Assembly (NCBI GenBank): GCA_027578815.1
Contig: JANBTH010000342.1
Location: forward strand, 1-20,190
Reading direction: 5' to 3'
Source: Coemansia sp. RSA 1804
Lineage: Eukaryota > Kickxellomycota > Kickxellomycetes > Kickxellales > Kickxellaceae
DNA: 20,190 bases
Shown: piece by piece, positions 15,851-20,190 of the stretch
Numbering within the stretch: the stretch's first letter is position 1
How the letters are laid out: each line of letters starts with the position of its first letter
The notes under the pieces: model-generated
Databases searched by the model: none
What the model was told of the DNA's origin: nothing
What the model saw: only the letters and a program-made list of their open reading frames with translations
Program-made: the position numbers and the translations under genes

Positions 15851-18164
15851 ATGTTTCGGCGGATCACCACGCAGCAGAAACACGCACTTGCCAGACTGGC
15901 GCATACTCGAGTGGCCAAACAGTTCAATGGATATCGCCAGACACGCAGACTCTCTTCATATGTCAAGCTGTCAGCAAAAGTCAGTGCAGCGCTTGCCAAC
16001 AACGAGCCAGTTGTAGCGCTGGAGTCGACGATAATCAGCCACGGCATGCCGTATCCGCAGAATGTCGAGACAGCACAGGCCGTTGAGGCGATTGTAGCCA
16101 AGGAAGGCGCAACAGCGGCCACGGTTGCGCTGATTGATGGCAAAATCCACGTAGGGCTTGAGCAGGACGAACTGATCAGACTAGCAAGGAACGATAACGA
16201 TTCCACTACGCCAGTTGTCAAGGCATCCCGGCGCGACATTGCACTCGTGCTGAGCCAGCGCATGCTTGGAGCAACAACGGTATCGGGCACGATGGTTGCA
16301 GCCCACGTGGCAGGAATCAGACTGTTTGCCACTGGAGGTATAGGCGGCGTGCACCGTGGAGCAGAGTGCACGATGGATGTCAGCGCCGATCTGACGGAGC
16401 TTGGCAGGACTCCGGTGACCGTCGTGTGTGCTGGCGCAAAATCAATCCTAGATCTTCCCAAGACTCTCGAGTATCTGGAGACGCAGGGCGTTCCTGTTAT
16501 TGCGTACGGCGAGAGCAATGACTTTCCAGCCTTCTTCAGTCGACGCAGCAAAGAGGGTTTGACTGTGCCATGGAGCCTGCAGACGCCAGAGCAAGTGGCA
16601 GCGCTTGTGCACACAAACGAGCAGATTGGATTGCAGAGCGGACATGTGGTGGCTGTCCCGATTCCAAGCGAAGATGCCACAAATAGTGCGGAGATTGAGC
16701 GAGCGGTTGACACTGCTGTGCGCGAGGCCCACGACAGGGGCATCACAGGAAAGGCAGCCACTCCGTTCCTGCTACGTCGCGTAGTTGAGCTTACTGGCGG
16801 CGCGTCGCTGAAGGCAAACATTGCGCTGGTCAAGAACAACGCGCGCGTCGCCGCCCAAATCGCCAGAGCACATGCTGCCATCATGGTTTGTACAGAGTCT
16901 GCTGCTGTTGCCGATTAGCCATATCCACTTTTGTGTATCTATATCTCTTATTCACACACATGGTGTTTCTATTTTTCTTATTCTTTTGCGGTAGTTCAAT
17001 CGCCGATTATTCCACAGCACGCACCGCGTCGCCTCGATCTCTGCTGCCAGCACGAATCCATTGAAGACGCGTCCGCTACTTGTGGTTGGCGGCGCAGCTA
17101 TTGATCTGACCTCGCGCATTGGCGGACATCTCAACAGCAATGCACCAGTGTCGGCGACATCGTATCCGGGGACGGTGGAGATGACAGTGGGCGGCGTAGG
17201 ACAGAACATTGCGCGCGCCGCGCACTTCCTTGGCGCTGAGACGTATCTAGTATCGGCGGTTGGAAACGATGTGTACGGAAGTACAATTAGGGCGTCGATG
17301 GAGGCAGCAGGAATGCCGACCTCCTTTCTCCAATATCCAGGCTCGCATGCGCGCACTGCAGTGTACAGCGCCATGCACAGACAAGATGGAGACCTGGTGG
17401 CAGCCGTTGCTGATATGGAGATCAACGGCATGGTTAGTGCGCAGCAGATGGAGGAGGCCTTTCAGAGACTCAATCCGTGCGCAGTCGGTGTTGACGGAAA
17501 CATCTCGGTGCTTGCGCTATCCAATGCCATCACGCTTTCCAGAACGCACCGCACATGTGTGGTATTTGAGCCAACATCTGTTCCCAAGTGTTCCAAGGTC
17601 TTGAGCGCGCTCTCGTTCATCCGAAGATCCGGCGCCATTGCCGACATCAGCGGTCTGGTGCACATTGTCACGCCCAATGTGCTGGAGATCAGCGAGATGG
17701 CCAGAGTTGCCGTGGATGTTGGGCTCGTTGAAAGCGTGCCACCCGATTCTACTGTTGCCGAAATCGCTGGGCACCACTACACGCTCGATGAGGAGCTGAT
17801 CCGTGACGCGCTCACTCTGTTTCCGCTGTTTCCAACCCAGGCTATCAAGCTCGGCTGCAAGGGTGTGGCTGTGGTGAGTCCCATGCCTGGCCGCCGTGAA
17901 AGACCGGTCGTTCGCCACATACCGGCCATGAAGCCCAGCCTGGTCATCAGCAGCAACGGCGCCGGCGACAGTCTTGTTGGCGCATTGCTTGCGTCGCTGT
18001 GCAGGGAGCAGACGGCTGCTTTCACGTTGGACGGCGACCTCGCGTTGGGTCCAGAGAACCTCGACCGCATTGTGCGGAGCGCCCAAAAGGCCTCGATTCT
18101 CTCTCTAGAGTCACCCGATGCGGTGAGCCACAAGCTCAGTCCTGAGCTGCTTGATTCAGACTAG
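15851..18164 (+). CDS. bifunctional pseudouridine-5'-phosphate glycosidase / pseudouridine kinase
   Basis: The gene is join(15851..16885,16995..18164), 734 residues; the S. pombe fused protein (SPAC1861.05) is of similar size. Residues about 40-345 are a PsuG domain, with ALESTIISHG (Glu58), GKIHVG (Lys98) and GAKSILDLP (Lys197, the expected Schiff-base lysine). Residues about 370-734 are a PfkB-type kinase, with GGVGQNIARAAHFLG (411-425) and the catalytic GAGD (667-670). Together they phosphorylate pseudouridine and split the product to uracil and ribose 5-phosphate. The N-terminus (MFRRITTQQKHALARLAHTR...) is Arg-rich and lacks acidic residues, like a mitochondrial presequence. The start is the first ATG; an upstream TTG is ignored. 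A 109-nt phase-0 intron (donor GTTTGT) falls between the two domains. Confidence 0.93.
16886..16994 (+). other. intron between the glycosidase and kinase exons
   Basis: Donor GTTTGT follows ATG (16883-16885) and acceptor GCGGTAG ends at 16994. It is 109 nt and phase 0. Without splicing the glycosidase frame stops at 16918 and the kinase frame has no ATG near its start, so the splice is needed to express the kinase. Other AG acceptors nearby (after CCACAG, CTGCCAG) are out of frame with this donor. Confidence 0.85.
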
Positions 18165-18298
18165 TTGAGAATATTCATCAGTAGTTGTCATCACCACTAT
18201 CATATGGTCTGCACTTGTTCACTCATCAACAGCTGTTATTTTGGCTCTTCTTTGTACGATATGAAGAGATGTAAAAGGGATAAAAAGGGACATGTTGG

Positions 18299-19225
18299 CT
18301 ACATTGGCTTGAGAATGGACTGGAGCAGATCGAGAGCCTTGCGGTCGATAATAAGATAGTCATGGCGCAGGATCTCGTAGACCTCGGCGTTATTGGCCGC
18401 CATAAGCGACACACCGCGGACATTGCGGCTGGCCAGTTCAAGGTCCACAAGCTCATCGGCAGACTCAGCCTCAGGATCGGGATCCATGAACGGAAGGAGC
18501 ATGACGCTGGCGGCCCGCTTGGTCGTACCGAGCGGCGCCCACCCGTTCGTCTTCAAATAACGCATCAAATCACCGGACTTGTGCGATTTGATCGCCATGT
18601 TATCGACAATCGCAAGCTGGTCCTGTGCGTACTTGATGCTAAGCACCGAACGAAGCGCCATCAGCCACACCTTGCGCTGCAACTCCGTGGCATGGCTACG
18701 AGGCACTGGTCCATGAGCCTTTCCACCGCCAACGAACTGCGGTGCGCGGTTAGATCCATGTCGCGCCTTACCCAGGCCCTTCTGCGGCTGGATCTTGCGC
18801 GTGGATCCGCGTACCTGGCTGCGGTTGCGCGAGCTGTGCGTGCCCTGTCGTTTCATGTTCCGCTCGTACGTCACTGCGCGGTGCATAATGTCTGTGCGGA
18901 TCTGCGATGCAAACACGTCGCGCTGCACATCGATTATCTCAAACGGGTTGCCTGTTTCAAAATCCAGCACCCACGCCTGGATTGTCTCGGATAGTGGACT
19001 GACTGCGCGCACTGCCTGAGGAGCAGGCCAGTTGAGCGTCCCTGCCTCGCCTGCGGATAGCGCTACTTTGCGGTTCGACCCAATTGGCCGCAGAACAGAT
19101 GGTGGCGGTGGTACGATGGCTGTGGCTGTGGTTATTGTGCGCTTCGCCAAAGAAGTGGGTTGGGCACAGCCAAACATCCTGCGGAAAGCCGGGGCAATGC
19201 CCTGAACCAGTCTAGCGTTCTGCAT
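18299..19225 (-). CDS. mitochondrial large-subunit ribosomal protein uL4m
   Basis: Encodes 308 residues of the uL4 family; the yeast mitochondrial form is Yml6 and the human one MRPL4. A presequence (MQNARLVQGIAPAFRRMFG...AKRTITTATA) with Arg, Ala and Ser and no acidic residues fits mitochondrial import. The uL4 core starts near residue 90. Its hallmark basic loop is at about 142-173 (STRKIQPQKGLGKARHGS then PQFVGGGKAHGP), which in the ribosome lines the exit tunnel. RKVWLMALRSVLS and the C-terminal DYLIIDRKALDLL follow. The ATG at 19225 was chosen because it begins the presequence; an in-frame ATG at 19282 would add a hydrophobic stretch and is less likely. It converges on the pseudouridine gene with a 134-bp gap. 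Confidence 0.93.
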   Translation of the reverse strand: MQNARLVQGIAPAFRRMFGCAQPTSLAKRTITTATAIVPPPPSVLRPIGSNRKVALSAGEAGTLNWPAPQAVRAVSPLSETIQAWVLDFETGNPFEIIDVQRDVFASQIRTDIMHRAVTYERNMKRQGTHSSRNRSQVRGSTRKIQPQKGLGKARHGSNRAPQFVGGGKAHGPVPRSHATELQRKVWLMALRSVLSIKYAQDQLAIVDNMAIKSHKSGDLMRYLKTNGWAPLGTTKRAASVMLLPFMDPDPEAESADELVDLELASRNVRGVSLMAANNAEVYEILRHDYLIIDRKALDLLQSILKPM

Positions 19226-19539
19226 CGCTCTAACACCTTTTCTTTGTTTCTCCTCTAGACAGAATAAAAACGATAGATTCATACAAATCAGAGTAAAGAA
19301 CCAAAGTAGAATTAAGAAGGAATAATGCTTTGTTATTTTGTAATTTGTTTTATTTTGGGGGGTAGGCTTATCCTCAATAGCACACAGTGAGGAAAAAAAA
19401 GAGGTTACTCTACAGATAAAGGAAAAATGCACAGGGAAGGAAAAAAACACGAACGGATTGGTTGATCGGCTCCAATGGCTCGTCGACTCGGGAACCCACG
19501 AGTCGCTGAATGCCAAGCACTGGGAATATCAAAAAGGAG
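19226..19539. other. intergenic gap between SWD1 and the uL4m gene
   Basis: These two genes run in the same direction, so the gap holds the 3' UTR of SWD1 and the promoter of the uL4m gene. It is AT-rich, with a T/G-rich stretch near 19340-19365. No gene or clear motif is seen. Confidence 0.5.
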
Positions 19540-20190
19540 TCACCGCTCTTCAACGATGACGGTTCCACTTTCGACATGATGGGCATCAACGGACATTGAC
19601 TCTGGCAGCGCTGTGGGCGGCAGGGCATCCTCGTCGTTTTCCACGGAAACGGGAAGCAGGAAATCCTCCTCCTCGCTCTCGGAGTCGCTGAAGAGCGGAT
19701 CGTTGTCGGTGATATCGACATCGGCGTCAAAGTCGCTAGGATCAATCGACGCGCCTCCCGCACGAATGTCGCGCTGAAACCGCTCCTCGGCGTAGTCGGT
19801 AATCGTGCCATCCTTTGTTTGGATCGAGCGGTCAAACTCGTCCTCGGGTTCAACATAATCGATGTTCTCCTCGAGCTCACGGAACCCGGGGGCAAATGCG
19901 TTCCAGTTCTGCTGGGGAATCCGTGTCCACAGGTAGATGATGCCAAACGTTGAGACCGAGACGTATATCGGACGCAGTGGGTGAACTGCGCAGTCCTCAA
20001 GAAGCTCGTTGGGCCCCGTCAGCATCTTCACAAGACTGCCTGAGAGCTTGTCCCAGATGTACATGTTGTGCTCCGCCTTGTGCTGGATCCCGGATACGAT
20101 GTAATCGCCAGATGAACTGAAGACTGCCTGTGCCCAGTGGACACGGTTGACAATGTCCTGGATCTTGGCAGCTACAGTGATGGACGGCTC
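19540..20190 (-). CDS. SWD1: COMPASS subunit Swd1/RBBP5, C-terminal part (cut by window edge)
   Basis: The last 216 residues are present; the 5' end lies beyond 20190. The sequence begins within the WD40 propeller (KIQDIVNRVHW, then GDYIVSGIQHKAEHNMYIWDK). It continues GSLVKMLTGPNELLEDCAVHPLRP and IIYLWT, closely following RBBP5. The segment after the propeller, QNWNAFAPGFRELEENIDYVEPEDEFD, is the conserved RBBP5/Swd1 motif that contacts other COMPASS subunits and activates the methyltransferase. The remaining tail is acidic (FSDSESEEEDF) and variable. The protein acts in the nucleus in the Set1/MLL complex that methylates histone H3 K4. No intron is visible in this part. Confidence 0.93.
   Translation of the reverse strand, partial: EPSITVAAKIQDIVNRVHWAQAVFSSSGDYIVSGIQHKAEHNMYIWDKLSGSLVKMLTGPNELLEDCAVHPLRPIYVSVSTFGIIYLWTRIPQQNWNAFAPGFRELEENIDYVEPEDEFDRSIQTKDGTITDYAEERFQRDIRAGGASIDPSDFDADVDITDNDPLFSDSESEEEDFLLPVSVENDEDALPPTALPESMSVDAHHVESGTVIVEER

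Noticed and set aside
17517..18086. 189-residue open frame antisense to the pseudouridine kinase
   Set aside because: No recognisable motifs. The sense strand carries an intact PfkB kinase.
19226..19516. Longer N-terminus for the uL4m protein
   Set aside because: The added residues are hydrophobic, Phe-rich and AT-driven, while a proper mitochondrial presequence begins at the ATG at 19225.
1..20190. tRNA or rRNA genes, CRISPR arrays, transposons or viral insertions
   Set aside because: I looked for tRNA B-box-like sequences, regularly spaced repeats, terminal repeats and transposase or polymerase motifs and saw none. This was by eye, so a tRNAscan and Rfam search would be decisive.

Overview
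This is a gene-dense, intron-poor nuclear segment of a fungus. The evidence is a typical fungal EF-1alpha, a fungal-type fused pseudouridine glycosidase-kinase, an HDEL-tailed Lhs1/GRP170, an Mrp49-like mitoribosomal protein, short GT-AG introns and TACTAAC/TACTAAT branch points. The low intron number and protein flavour would suit an early-diverging (zoopagomycete-like) fungus, but the lineage is a guess. I see no bacterial, plasmid, viral or mobile-element features.

Layout. Positions 1-4000 are a ribosomal-protein cluster: eL32 (+), uS9/Rps16 (-, two coding exons) and eL13 (+), the last two divergent across a 1.8-kb regulatory region. Positions 4317-7087 hold a two-exon LMBR1-family membrane protein (-). 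An unrecognised two-helix membrane protein (7743-8378, +) diverges from it. Positions 8469-11165 encode the ER-lumenal Hsp70 relative Lhs1 (-), divergent from a small mitoribosomal protein, probably mL61 (+). TEF1 (EF-1alpha, 13143-14519, +) follows a 1-kb leader/promoter region and converges on a thymine-DNA glycosylase (-). The TDG shares a divergent promoter with the fused pseudouridine-5'-phosphate glycosidase/pseudouridine kinase (15851-18164, +, one intron). The window ends with mitoribosomal uL4m (-) and the C-terminal part of the COMPASS WD40 subunit Swd1/RBBP5 (-, cut by the window edge).

How the genes relate. Six of the twelve genes serve translation: three cytosolic ribosomal proteins, EF-1alpha and two mitoribosomal proteins. 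The others are housekeeping genes for ER folding, base repair, nucleoside salvage and chromatin, with no sign of a pathway cluster.

The most notable signal is non-coding. The 8-mer GCATCCAT occurs nine times, in both orientations, and only in the upstream or leader-intron DNA of the cytosolic translation genes. Two of those sites sit in a ~50-bp block present almost identically upstream of eL32 and of eL13. I read this as a shared regulatory element of translation genes, at least partly inside leader introns.
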